A DNA stretch of 64,000 bases. Origin: Prorocentrum cordatum. Its lineage: Eukaryota > Sar > Dinophyceae > Prorocentrales > Prorocentraceae. Below the pieces are notes generated by a model. That model searched no databases. It saw only the letters and a list, made by a program, of their open reading frames with translations, and was not told where the DNA came from. The number at the start of each line of letters is the position of its first letter. Within the stretch, counting starts at the first letter, position 1. The position numbers and the translations under genes are program-made. The stretch lies in NCBI GenBank assembly GCA_963575745.1, contig CAUYUJ010022059.1:486323-550322 (forward strand), given 5' to 3'. Of this stretch, positions 29,898 to 39,822 are shown in pieces.

Positions 29898-29922
29898 GGG
29901 GGGGGGGGGGGGGGGGGGGGGG
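29898..29922 (+). repeat. 25-nt poly-G run
   Basis: Uninterrupted G from 29898 to 29922, 39 bp past the spliced-leader relict and at the border where base composition drops. It could be a quadruplex, a tailing scar or an assembly weak point. Confidence 0.9.
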
Positions 29923-30236
29923 TGCGCCGCCGCGGGGGGCGCGGCAGCCATCGCCGCCTTCGTCTTCTTCTGGGCCAGCGAGATTGGTTCAATTTGGGTT
30001 TAATCAGTGAGATTTATCAGTGGGATATCACTTTCATTGGTGGGATATCGACTCCATTTGGCGAATTCGCGAATTTGCTGGGTTTTGCCAATTCGGCGCT
30101 TCATTTCCATTTCAAATTTTGGGTAACTGGCTCGTACTTACACTTTCGGCCATGCCGACTTTGCAGATTGGAGAAACCATGCAAAAGCTCTTGTCTTTAG
30201 ATATCGACAAGCAGAAGACTGAGAGACGATGCTCGG

Positions 30237-31214
30237 ATGGTAGACGAAGACAAAGAAAATCAGCAAGAGGCCTCGAAGGCTATGAGAACACTGGCGGCCA
30301 AGGGTTCTGCTAAGGGTACAGGCCTGGGAGAGAATGGTTCAATTTCTTCAGGGGCCGTCTCGACAGCCACATGGGCTGACGGATTTTTGGTACAACTCGA
30401 GTCGCTTCTAGATAAAAAGATCGCTCCCATCAAGGACCGTATCGATTCGTTACAACTGGACGTTTTGGGAACTCAAAAGGCGTTGGCTCAGGAATTCTCA
30501 GTAGCCGTCACTTTGATCAATGACCACGAAGTAAAGCTTGCCAACCTTGAGGCAGGTGAGACCGAGGTGCAGAAAGCCTTCAACGAAAGGATTCTGGCTG
30601 TCGAACTGGAGCAGAAGTCCCTGCGCGCGGAAATGGCAGCCAAACAGCTAGAAAGCCAGTCAAGCCAGGGTCCCTCCAGGAAAAAGGGTCCGCCATGGGC
30701 CAGCACCCCAAGAGCAGATAGAGACATCTTCATTCTCACCAACTTGGGCTGGAATCTCAAGAAGCAGGAGGCTCTGGAAAAGGCGCGGGCGATCCTTCGC
30801 CGAGCGGACGTTCCCCAGCCCACGCATATTGTTGCACCATTTGGATATGGGAGTTGCGTTGGGATCAAATGGAGTTCGATTGCGGTGGGACTTCAAGCGG
30901 CAGCTACGATCCGTGATCTCAAGATCCCTGGGTACTTGGAAAATTTGATCTGGTGTGGACAGATCAGTACTAAGGAAGAGCGGGGCCCAGCAAAATTGTT
31001 CAAGACAGTTCCAGGTGCACTGGAAAAGGCAATGGGAGATCGCACAGACAGTTACGTGATTTGTCCTCGGACTCGAAAATTTTTCGTCTTGGACCATCAG
31101 ATAGGTGTTATCAAGGATGGGGAATTTCAGTGGCACGAGTCTTTCAAGGAGATCCCCGATGAAGCGCTCCGCAAGACGCTGAAAGACACCATCGACGAGG
31201 CACTCTCTCTCTGA
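30237..31214 (+). CDS. non-LTR element 2, ORF1-like coiled-coil protein
   Basis: 325 codons. The first part is acidic and helical, with heptad-like stretches (QLESLLDKKIAPIKDRIDSL; LAVELEQKSLRAEMAAKQLE), then SRKKGPPWASTPRADRDIFI and a more globular half (YGSCVGIKWSSIAVGLQAAA; DEALRKTLKDTIDEALSL). Position before an endonuclease ORF and the coiled coil fit an ORF1p-type RNA-binding protein of a LINE; no zinc knuckle or RRM was identified. TGA at 31212-31214 is in frame with the endonuclease that follows 10 bp later. Confidence 0.65.
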   Translation: MVDEDKENQQEASKAMRTLAAKGSAKGTGLGENGSISSGAVSTATWADGFLVQLESLLDKKIAPIKDRIDSLQLDVLGTQKALAQEFSVAVTLINDHEVKLANLEAGETEVQKAFNERILAVELEQKSLRAEMAAKQLESQSSQGPSRKKGPPWASTPRADRDIFILTNLGWNLKKQEALEKARAILRRADVPQPTHIVAPFGYGSCVGIKWSSIAVGLQAAATIRDLKIPGYLENLIWCGQISTKEERGPAKLFKTVPGALEKAMGDRTDSYVICPRTRKFFVLDHQIGVIKDGEFQWHESFKEIPDEALRKTLKDTIDEALSL

Positions 31215-31223
31215 GAGGCCTAC

Positions 31224-32096
31224 GTGAGGGGTCTCGTTTGTGCACTCAATGTGCAGGGCAAGTGGGCCGACGAGACTCAAATGCAAGCCGACCTAGATTT
31301 GCTCGAGTTGAAGTGCTGGGGCTTAACTTGTATCTTAGAGGCGGATTTCAAGGGCTGCCTTCAAAACGATGGGCTACTACGCCCCGTTTTCAATGGCCAC
31401 GCTTACTACCGCCATCACTCTGGCCCCGGGTGTAGGGCCATGGGCGTGCTTGTGCACAAATCTCTGAGAAAACGTGTGAAAGACATTGTCTGCGATTGGA
31501 GATCTATCCGTGTTGATCTTCGTCCTGACTGTCTCGATGGATGCCACCATCATGCCAGATCCTTTCTCTTCTCTCATCTTGCCCATGATTTTTTCCATGA
31601 TTCTCTAAACTGTGCCATCCAACTCGGTCGATCCCGCCCTGTGGGGTCTACTCTCTCCTGGTTGGGGGACATGAATGCCGATCAAGGTAACGGAGACCAG
31701 AAATTCCGTTCGTTCTGCGAAGCCTGTTCATATCTCGATCTCCAATGGTGCCCTCTCAGGTTCCAAGAGACTTCCATGCAATTCACTAGGAAGCCCGATG
31801 GTGAGCAGGCGCTCTCTCAAGCCAACAGCACGATCGATCACATTGCTCTCGCCAGGAGTGATCTCTCTTTTGACTGTTTCGCCCTCTGGGCGGGCGTCCC
31901 TGGGGACCATGCCCTTATTGGCTGTGATGTCCTGGCCTTTCACCAGCAGTTTCGTAAGAGAAGACCTCTCCTGTGGACTCCTACAAACATTTTGGAGGTT
32001 AGGAAGATCGCCCAGGGTCTGTTTCCCGAATCAGCGGAACTTATTCGTCTAAATGAACGAAGAACAGCCCGATTCTTGTGCGGTCAGGTATCATGA
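31224..32096 (+). CDS. non-LTR element 2, APE endonuclease
   Basis: Starts just after ORF1's TGA, in the same frame, with a GTG or internal initiation (no ATG at the start). ALNVQGKW is the first strand; CWGLTCILEADF holds the Glu; SWLGDMNADQG (about 31660-31690) is the GDFN block; STIDHIALAR (about 31828-31857) and GVPGDHALIGCDV (about 31894-31932) are the final catalytic blocks, with Asp-His intact. Key residues appear present. The frame ends 44 bp into the next ORF. Confidence 0.75.
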   Translation: MRGLVCALNVQGKWADETQMQADLDLLELKCWGLTCILEADFKGCLQNDGLLRPVFNGHAYYRHHSGPGCRAMGVLVHKSLRKRVKDIVCDWRSIRVDLRPDCLDGCHHHARSFLFSHLAHDFFHDSLNCAIQLGRSRPVGSTLSWLGDMNADQGNGDQKFRSFCEACSYLDLQWCPLRFQETSMQFTRKPDGEQALSQANSTIDHIALARSDLSFDCFALWAGVPGDHALIGCDVLAFHQQFRKRRPLLWTPTNILEVRKIAQGLFPESAELIRLNERRTARFLCGQVS

Positions 32097-34167
32097 TCCA
32101 AGGGACCTCACCCTCTCCTTCGATTTCTGGGAAAACATGTTGGGCCAGGTTTATGAAGCGACTCAGGCTCTCCCAAGGAGTTTTAGGAGATTTGCTGAAG
32201 AGCCATTTTGGGTCAAGAGTCTCAGGACACGGTTCAACTCCGAACTTAACGAAGCCACGAGGGTCGCCTTGGGTCAGCTCCTCTTGAAAGCTCTTAAGAT
32301 AACTAAACTTCAACGTGATTTGGCTCAGGTTGCGCTCAACGCCTCTCAAGGAAAACGGGTCTGGGCCTCCCGCAAGTCTCTCCTGCCCATATTGGGTTTC
32401 TGTGTAGATCAAGTCAAGATTTTTGAAGTGGACCGCTGTACCACACTGGTTGCTGAAGAATACAGCGAGAGGTGGGGACTCTCAGAATCGGAGCGGCAGG
32501 AGGACATCGCCTGGCTTCGCGCTTTGGGTTTCTTCAACTTCTACGGCGACCCCATCATTCCCTCCTTGCTGGAGGACGCGCTGGACGACATCAAGGCCCC
32601 CCGAAAGATCGACACAGAGTTCGCCTGTACGGCTGTAGTGAAAGCTTCGGGCTGGTCCCAAAGGCTCACGGGGTGTATACAGGCCTGCTTAGGCGACCCC
32701 GAATTTTGGAACGACGTCACATTCGGGGGCCACCTGGGTAACAAGATCAAGGATTTTGGAACCCCTTCTCAAACTAGAGTTGTCATTCCTCAGCCTGCAA
32801 TTGCCAAGATTGGGCACGCATATGTGGCAAGGGCCATTCTGCCAGTTCTGGATTCATACACTGTTTCTAAAGGCCTCAAGGGTCTGATTTTTGGGCTCAG
32901 CAAAGGTGGGCAATTACAGGAACTTCACACGAGTGTCTATCACATTTTAGAATATGGCCGAGATCACTTTAACAAAGGAATGGTTGGGATTACTGATATC
33001 AAAGCTCACCACGACCAGATTCGTTATGGATTAGTCCTGCGGAGTCTATTGGGACGAGGAGTCCCTCTCTTCTTAGCAGTGGGCTGCATCAGGTTGCACA
33101 GGAACCCTCGAGTTTCCATCTCACTTTTGGACTCAAACACTGGGATTATCCAAAGAGACCGTGGGTTGATGCAAGGAGCTGGGACGGCATGCATACTGGC
33201 GCGCGTTTCCGTAGAAGATTGTTTCGCCTCCACCCTGGAGAAAATCACCCATTCTTCTTTGGGAATCTCTATCCGTTGCGAGCAGTTGGGCTTCGATTTC
33301 AGGATTGCTCTTCTCAGCTGGTCAGATAATATCTTCGTGGTGGCATCCTCAGAACAAGACCTTGCAACTCTGACCGCACTGGTAGAGTCGGAGCTCTGGA
33401 ATGAACATCGGCTCAAACTCAAAGACGATCGGGAAATCCTTCCGGCATACCCCTACTTCTTTCAAGGATACAAGTGGTCTGATCCCTTTGGGAAAACTTG
33501 GTCTGTAGTACCGGAGGCCAAGGTGCTGGGTCCAATTCTCTCCGCCACTGGTTCCTGTCACGAAGATGTCAAGCAGGGTATTTCACAGATTAACAAAGCC
33601 TTTTGGGCTAACAGTAGGTTCTTGATTAACGAGCGAATCCCCATGTCTAAACGTCTCTCTAAACTTAACTGTATGGCGGGGGGGATTATCCGATCCAGAG
33701 GTGCTGCCTGGGTCCCTTGTAAGACGACGGCGGATTTGATTACCAAGGCTCAGAATCAATGTATCAGGATCATGTTGAAACTCAGAAGGCTCCCGGGGGA
33801 ATCTCCCGAACAATTCAGTTTTCGCAGAAATCGCAAAACCAAGGGGTTCAAAGAGGTCTCATGGGCTATTTTCCATTTGGATTCAGCTATTAGTTGGGTT
33901 TCACACATGCAAAGACATCCAGAAGATTTCTCGTCGAGGCTGTTTCAATATTGCAAGCACTGGGTTATTCAGAATCGCTCCTTTGACAACTTTGGTGGCA
34001 GCCGTACCCACTCACGCTCGCATAGGGGGTGCGTTTTCAGGTATGACAAGGATGCCTGGACCACCTTATTTTCTCCTCAGGGCTCTCGGGACAAAAAGTT
34101 CCGTTTGGGGCTTGCTCAAGAAATGCTTGATTGGGTTCGGCAACCGCTTCACCTTCGCCTTCAGTAG
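32053..34167 (+). CDS. non-LTR element 2, reverse transcriptase
   Basis: 704 codons overlapping the endonuclease frame by 44 bp. RT blocks: RVVIPQPAIAKIGHAYVARA (fingers), VGITDIKAHHDQIRYGLV (about 32986-33040, motif A position), RDRGLMQGAGTACILARVSV (about 33153-33215, motif B) and FRIALLSWSDNIFVVASSEQ (about 33299-33355, motif C). In motif C the usual Tyr/Phe-Ala-Asp-Asp is Trp-Ser-Asp-Asn, so the second Asp is missing. Past the thumb there is a helical region and RSHRGCVFRYDKDAWTTLFS. It is open for its whole length, which suggests recent activity or selection despite the odd motif. Confidence 0.8.
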   Translation: MNEEQPDSCAVRYHDPRDLTLSFDFWENMLGQVYEATQALPRSFRRFAEEPFWVKSLRTRFNSELNEATRVALGQLLLKALKITKLQRDLAQVALNASQGKRVWASRKSLLPILGFCVDQVKIFEVDRCTTLVAEEYSERWGLSESERQEDIAWLRALGFFNFYGDPIIPSLLEDALDDIKAPRKIDTEFACTAVVKASGWSQRLTGCIQACLGDPEFWNDVTFGGHLGNKIKDFGTPSQTRVVIPQPAIAKIGHAYVARAILPVLDSYTVSKGLKGLIFGLSKGGQLQELHTSVYHILEYGRDHFNKGMVGITDIKAHHDQIRYGLVLRSLLGRGVPLFLAVGCIRLHRNPRVSISLLDSNTGIIQRDRGLMQGAGTACILARVSVEDCFASTLEKITHSSLGISIRCEQLGFDFRIALLSWSDNIFVVASSEQDLATLTALVESELWNEHRLKLKDDREILPAYPYFFQGYKWSDPFGKTWSVVPEAKVLGPILSATGSCHEDVKQGISQINKAFWANSRFLINERIPMSKRLSKLNCMAGGIIRSRGAAWVPCKTTADLITKAQNQCIRIMLKLRRLPGESPEQFSFRRNRKTKGFKEVSWAIFHLDSAISWVSHMQRHPEDFSSRLFQYCKHWVIQNRSFDNFGGSRTHSRSHRGCVFRYDKDAWTTLFSPQGSRDKKFRLGLAQEMLDWVRQPLHLRLQ

Positions 34168-34368
34168 CCATCGGCTCTGTCTGGCGCAACCCAGACACAC
34201 TTTTGCTATCGTACTGCGCCCAGTGGGGCTACCTTTACTTTCACCACGGACACCTGTTACTCTCAGGATCTGGATTTGATTGGGAATCAGATTCAGCCGA
34301 CTATCCCCCTTTTCTTTGGATTCGATCGCCACGCACTAGATCGTTGGGCTCGGAAGCGTCTGGTTAAG

Positions 34369-35442
34369 ATGGAAACGAAGCCCGTGCTTACCTCGAATGA
34401 GAAGAAAGTCAAGCTGCAGAAGAAGCTCGAACAGAAAAAGGAGGACCAAGCAAGGACAGTCGAGTTCAAGAATCAGGGTCTCAAGGCCAAAGCATCCTCC
34501 AGTGCTGACCCTCGCGAAGCCAGGATACTCCCCACGCCGCCCCCAGCACCTGTGCACAGGGGAGACTCGGCGTCTCGGAGCCGTTCACCGATTGCCAGAA
34601 AGATGCAGTACTCAGTTGGGTTCAAGAAACAGCTGCAGGGTGGCGGGTCGGGGTCGAAGCCCGAGTCGGATGATGCCTTACCAGAGACGCAGGACTACCG
34701 TGGGGAAACACCTGTCAAACCTGTGGGCGGCACTACCTGGGAAGTACCGTCTTCGGGATCACCAGACTCCAGGAGTTCCTCCTCTGGCTCTGAAGCGGAA
34801 GTCGACTCGCCTGACCGAAGGTCGCAGCCTGCCCCAAAGAGCTGGGAACAGGATAAGAAGCCTTGGATCAGTAAGTTGGGCCCTCCAGTGTTGAAGTCTC
34901 AGTTGGAGTACGATCACTCAGGATGCCCAATTTTCGCCCCAAAGGGCGGCACAGACCACACCAGCTCAAGGCGCTACATTATGGCTTTCGTTCCCCAGCT
35001 TACAGGTTTGAACACCTTCAAGGCAAAGGTAGGGGAACACTTCCAAATCATCACAGCTCGTGAGCTTACGCCTTTCATCATCGACAATCAAGGGCCACTG
35101 GTTTCAGACAGTATCCCAGTTTTGGGAGAGCACGGCTTTCTCACTACCAGGGACGTCACGAAGATTCTCTGGCACTTTGGGCTCAACACGTTTCGTTCTA
35201 AGGATATTCATTTGTTCAATGCGCGGTTTTATACCAAAGAAGCGTTCATTGGCCCAGAGGTCTGCCCCAAGAAGGAGAGGTTACATGACAAATCTCAGAT
35301 CTTCGCTGGCAGCTGCATTGTTGTACTCCTCTACGTCAAGGACATGTTTGAAGATGTTGGAGATCTTATCACGGTGGAGTCTGGCAATAACGGTGCTAAT
35401 GTAAGGTGCCATCTGCTTTGCAAACCTCGTTTCCTGATGTGA
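34369..35442 (+). CDS. unidentified ORF downstream of RT (charged N-term, globular C-term)
   Basis: ATG at 34369, 357 residues. N-terminus: Lys/Glu-rich helix (NEKKVKLQKKLEQKKEDQAR), then a Ser/Pro-rich, RS-containing linker. C-terminal ~180 residues look folded: YIMAFVPQLTGLNTFKAKVG, ARELTPFIIDNQGPLVSDSI, LHDKSQIFAGSCIVVLLYVK, VRCHLLCKPRFLM. No family recognised. Same strand and composition as the LINE ORFs, 200 bp after the RT stop. Confidence 0.6.
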   Translation: METKPVLTSNEKKVKLQKKLEQKKEDQARTVEFKNQGLKAKASSSADPREARILPTPPPAPVHRGDSASRSRSPIARKMQYSVGFKKQLQGGGSGSKPESDDALPETQDYRGETPVKPVGGTTWEVPSSGSPDSRSSSSGSEAEVDSPDRRSQPAPKSWEQDKKPWISKLGPPVLKSQLEYDHSGCPIFAPKGGTDHTSSRRYIMAFVPQLTGLNTFKAKVGEHFQIITARELTPFIIDNQGPLVSDSIPVLGEHGFLTTRDVTKILWHFGLNTFRSKDIHLFNARFYTKEAFIGPEVCPKKERLHDKSQIFAGSCIVVLLYVKDMFEDVGDLITVESGNNGANVRCHLLCKPRFLM

Positions 35443-36210
35443 CCGAGGCAGCTCAGAAGATACAGCTAAAGTGCCTCTTCCCCTCGGGTCCTCAGCTCTC
35501 CTCTTGGTTCAACTCTGGATCAATCTGGGGTTACAAGAGCTTTCAGTGAGACCCCAGGTCATTTCTCTGAGGCAGGGATTAAGTTCTGCTTTCTTCAACA
35601 CGTCCGTCAGGGCCAAAGTAGTGGGGTCGATTCTTGCTCTTCACCCACAGCCTCGTTAGAACATTTCTTAACTTGGGATTGCTTCGCTCTTAGTTTGGTC
35701 CGTCACTTCAGTTCAAACGGGCTTGGGTGGGATTGCTAATTTCATCACATTGCCAGGATTATGACTTTCGATTCAATCTGGGAATGCCTGGGATTACAAG
35801 TGTCTCAGGGTATTAGGCCTCCAGGCCATTTATCAGGAGCTGGGACTGCATCATATTCTTCTCAATTCGGCTGACGGGGTTAAGTGGGGTTTCTTCTCAC
35901 TCTTTTGCCCAGGGCCCCGAAGCTTCAAGTTTCAAGTTTCAAGTTTCTTCTTGGGGTAGTTGGGCGATCAGTTTGCTGCTTCACTTCAGTACAAATGGGT
36001 TTGGCCTGGGATTGTTAATTCCACTTCGCTGGCCAGGACGAGGACTGCCGTCCGACCCCTGATAAAGTGCATCTCTTTTCTCTATCTCTCCATCTTTTGA
36101 ATCCACATCTTTCGGTTGTCCTGGTGTCCTGGTTGCTTCCTGTAGTCATTTTGGTTCAATTCGCTTTGCCCGTTCTGCTCCAACCCCTTCTCAAGTTATC
36201 TGGGAACACA
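35443..36210. other. spacer with imperfect direct repeats
   Basis: No convincing gene. Two ~65-bp imperfect repeats start at about 35704 and 35981 (CACTTCAGTTCAAACGGGCT versus CACTTCAGTACAAATGGGTT), and TTCAAGTTTC is repeated at 35925-35947. GGGATTACAAG-like phrases recur near 35533 and 35789. Confidence 0.5.
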
Positions 36211-36215
36211 CTCTC

Positions 36216-37085
36216 ATGCTTGCCCCTCAGAGGGTCGTCAGGCCATGGAATTCAAAGTCTCTCCAGTGCTGTATCTTCGAGGCGTGGGCATCCGTCTGCC
36301 CACGTGCACTGGCAATCGAAAGTTCCGAGATCGTTCCTGTAAATTCAGGATCATACAACCCACGGAAATGCGTCACACTCCACATGTATGAGAAGGGGCG
36401 CGAATTCGAGATACCCCTCAGGCAGCTATGGAATCTCTTTGAGGAATTTTTCTCAAGCAAGGCATGCAAGGACCTTATTGGGATCGTGGGAATTGCAGTA
36501 CGCTCTATGTCTTTTGTACAGATTAAGACAATGTCATACAAGGGCGCAGTGTTCTACGACAACCGCTGGTCAGATCCTGGGAATTTCATCTACACTGTCT
36601 GGTGGAATATTTGGGGTCAAATGGCCAGGTATCTTCAAAGACGACAACCTACCAGTGCCTCGTCCAAGTCCATGGAGGAGCTTCGCTCAGTTGCTGGTCG
36701 TGTCACCGATGTACAGAGGATGGTCCGAGAGCGGTGGAACAGGGAACCCGACACTTCTCGATGGCTAGAGCTTATTGGAGATTTGATGGAGTTAGGGCTG
36801 GGAGCGGGGTATGTTGAACCAGATCAGTTCTGGAACATTATTCAGGGGATTTCTCCTATCATCTGCTCCATTCGGTCTATTTTGACGTTTGCTGATCAAC
36901 ATGGGTCTTTTGCTAGGACCGGGAAAGACCGTCGCCTTTTTCGCGGCCCATGTGCACCTCACACTCGGAAGTTTGCCGTGGCAATGTTTCACGGAATGCA
37001 AGTGCACAAATTTAATGTCACGGAATCTTCAGAGGTCTGGGTATCTTACCTAATTGCGGCCTCAGAGAACAGGCTCCAATACTAA
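36216..37085 (+). CDS. unidentified 289-residue ORF in the low-GC block
   Basis: ATG 36216 to TAA. Protein-like composition rich in aromatic residues: YNPRKCVTLHMYEKGREFEI, LWNLFEEFFSSKACKDLIGI, NFIYTVWWNIWGQMARYLQR, MVRERWNREPDTSRWLELIG, RKFAVAMFHGMQVHKFNVTE. No domain recognised. The first ~45 residues are less convincing, so the true start may be internal. It lies downstream of two other ORFs on the same strand. Confidence 0.55.
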   Translation: MLAPQRVVRPWNSKSLQCCIFEAWASVCPRALAIESSEIVPVNSGSYNPRKCVTLHMYEKGREFEIPLRQLWNLFEEFFSSKACKDLIGIVGIAVRSMSFVQIKTMSYKGAVFYDNRWSDPGNFIYTVWWNIWGQMARYLQRRQPTSASSKSMEELRSVAGRVTDVQRMVRERWNREPDTSRWLELIGDLMELGLGAGYVEPDQFWNIIQGISPIICSIRSILTFADQHGSFARTGKDRRLFRGPCAPHTRKFAVAMFHGMQVHKFNVTESSEVWVSYLIAASENRLQY

Positions 37086-37541
37086 TGGAGCGGGGTATTT
37101 GACGCCCCACGGAATTTGCATTTGGGTCTGTATCGAGACCTATTTGTGTCCTCCTCTCCTCTCTTTGCCTCCCACCTAGGGGATTGGCTGACACCAGGAG
37201 ATGTCACTTGTGCGATTCTATCTGGGACCCGCCTGGTCCATGCGATCTTAGGGACACCGTGGCTTCGCAACAATCCATCCTTCCTCAGGATGCCTCCGTG
37301 TCCTGGGACTCGAGTCTGTTCTCCTCTCTTGGGGTTTGGGGGGGTGGCCCCCTCCCCTTCCCTTGCATCCTGTCGGCTCCTGCAGCCTCGGGCTCAAGCT
37401 TTCAGTATGCTACTTCCCAAGGCATCGGACCCTCACGTTATCTTTCAGGGGAAGCTTTGCAGGTCTAAACGCAAAGTCTGCTTCCTGTCTAAACAAGATC
37501 TTGAGGCACTCTCATAATGCTCTACGCTGCTATTCCAAAGG

Positions 37542-38058
37542 GTGGTCAAGTTGCCAGCTCGGTTTCTTGTACCATCGGACCTTGGTGGTCCTCATTTCAC
37601 TTATGACTGGTGCAAAATCCCGCTTTTCAAAGCTTGTCGGGACAGCGGCTTCAAGGGACTGTATGTCAACGTTCGGGGTCCCGACGAAAGGGTTCGGAGA
37701 GTTCCTTGGAAAGAACTGGCTGCTGGTCAGTAGCCGTTTCGCCTCAAATGCTGACGGGAACTCTCGTCCGAGACGGCTGGGAAACATCCACATCCATATC
37801 CAATTCCAGGGGATGGCCAAACGCAGCCTTCCAGTCAAGCTAGCCGCCAAGAAGCGTCTCAAGTGGACACACGGCTCAGGAGGAATGTGGAACTACTGTG
37901 AAGAGGAAAAAGTCTACACCAAAGTCTGGTATACGGAGTACTATGACACGTGGTTCGACCCCGAATCGGGCTGGCCTCACCCAGTGGTATGGTACCTATC
38001 TGACTACTGGTGGGACGGAGACTTCTTTGTGGAAAAGTGGCGCTGGAAGTACCCGTGA
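37542..38058 (+). CDS. Trp/Tyr-rich ORF pair at the end of the low-GC block
   Basis: Two overlapping frames look coding. The first, 37542-37733, reads MVKLPARFLVPSDLGGPHFT and YDWCKIPLFKACRDSGFKGL. The second, with ATG at 37813, ends at 38058. In the last 57 residues the second has nine Trp and eight Tyr (WYTEYYDTWFDPESGWPHPV, YWWDGDFF, KWRWKYP). They may be one protein broken by a frameshift near 37735. No family recognised. Confidence 0.5.
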
Positions 38059-38099
38059 ATGCAATTCCTGGGACTCCGACAGACTGAATCCCCTGGCGT

Positions 38100-38900
38100 C
38101 TGCGGTGCATGGGCCTGCGGCTTTTGGAGGACTCTCAGTATCCCTCAATCTCCTATGCATGTTCTTCAACGTTGTTGGTTGGCAAAATACAAAAGGTTAT
38201 AAACAGATCCATCTTGCGCCCTCCATACTTGTTTGAATTCAACCTTACTCCATTGGTCTTGATATGCCTGGGGTGGGTTGTCACGGTTGAGTTCTCACTC
38301 GGCTTTGACATTCCATCTTGTATGCCTCCGTATCTTCTGGGTTCATTGCGTGCTTGGGACATTCAGTTTCTATTTTAGACTTTCGTTCAGTACATATATC
38401 CGTCTTGGTTGCTACTTATGTTCAATGGGTTTCATGGGACTCAATGAAAGATTTCTTTACTTCTTGCTTACTTCAGACCTTGGGACCATATGCCCCCAAG
38501 ATTGGCTTCAAGAGCTACTCAAGCCACTCAAGATTGTTGATCAATTTGAGCATACCCCTTTATCTTGCATTACGTTTCTCATTTTTCTCTTCTTCATTCA
38601 AAGCAAGAGAGACCTTGTGGTGGGATTCATTTGGGACATCGGACAATCTATCATTCATGTTTTCTTTCAGTATCACGGGTTCCAATCCTGGGCTGGGCTT
38701 CACCTTTCTTCTGCTTCATCTTTCTTCCGCCTCTCCTCTCGCCTCCCTCTTTCTCTACCGTGCGCATTTGGCGTATTGGTGGCTTCTCAGGTTTGTGTTT
38801 TGGGAGAACCGACCTTTCAAGGCGCTTCATCATCATCATCATCATCGTCGTGAAGACCTCGGCCATCATCGTGCGGCCCCTGGGGTGAGGGGGGTCCCCG
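38100..38900. other. no confident gene; (ATC)n
   Basis: Pyrimidine- and T-rich sequence with hydrophobic Phe/Leu/Ser frames that look accidental. (ATC)7-like run at about 38828-38848. This marks the right side of the low-GC block. Confidence 0.45.
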
Positions 38901-39822
38901 GCATGATCTCTGCTAGCTAATTTCTGGTATTTGCATGGCTTCTCGGGATTGGGATATTGCTCTCGGCGAGTGCAGCTGCGTTTCGGAGGGCTGCCTCATT
39001 TGTCGCCATAGCGCCTCTGGGCTTGAGCTCGGAAGACGCTGGCCCTGGAGCCGAGCAGGAGGCGACTGTTTTCGGATATTCGATTGGGGAGCGCGCTTGC
39101 AAGGTGACCTCTGCTAAAGGGCCTCACCCATAACTCCTCTACCGCTCTCGCATCGCCACCCAGCCCCGCCCGTCTCGATCTGCTCTGTTTCTTCGAAGAC
39201 CTCTTGGACCAATCCTGGCCGTCCTTCAACATTCCCCTTACTCGAAGCCTTCTAAGAGTTTCCAGTGGCCTCTGAATCTCCTGAGGCTGATGGTATAAAG
39301 GGCCCCAATGACTTGATCTGGACCGTGGACCGTGGACCCTCTGACCTCGAGGCCGAATCGTTGCCTTGAACTTTGATGGCCTCCGAGCTTCGATTCCAGC
39401 GTTTCCTTGTTCTCCTGATCGCTCGGCCCCTTCCGCGCCCATCCCAGGATTTGAAATATCACCCATGTTGTTTTCTGGGGCGCGGGGCCGAAGATTCGCC
39501 CGTATGTCCGAAGGCCAGTTGGTCCATCCAATCCCCATCCCTGCTCCCTGGCGCCGTTTGATTCAAGTGCCTTGCACGTGGCACCTGGGCATCCTGCGTT
39601 TGGCCAGGAGACGGACTGGTGGGAAAAAATTGCCCTGGCCAGTTGGAGTCTTAAGGGGGGGGGGCCCCTTGGAGGAGGAGTGGGGGCCCAACCCAGGCAT
39701 TTGGGCGGGTTCTGCGATCTCGCCCCGGCCCCCTCCTCTCCCATTGAGGAGGGGGATCGGGCGGGGGAGGGAAAGGGGTTGAGCGAGTCTTGTTGTGCCG
39801 CCCTACCCTTAGGAGGGCAGCC
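38901..39822. other. upstream region of gene D
   Basis: Mixed sequence with a repeated GTGGACCGTGGACC at about 39325 and a G10 run near 39655-39664. No gene supported. Short plus-strand frames start at 39366 and 39373 but disagree with each other. Confidence 0.4.
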
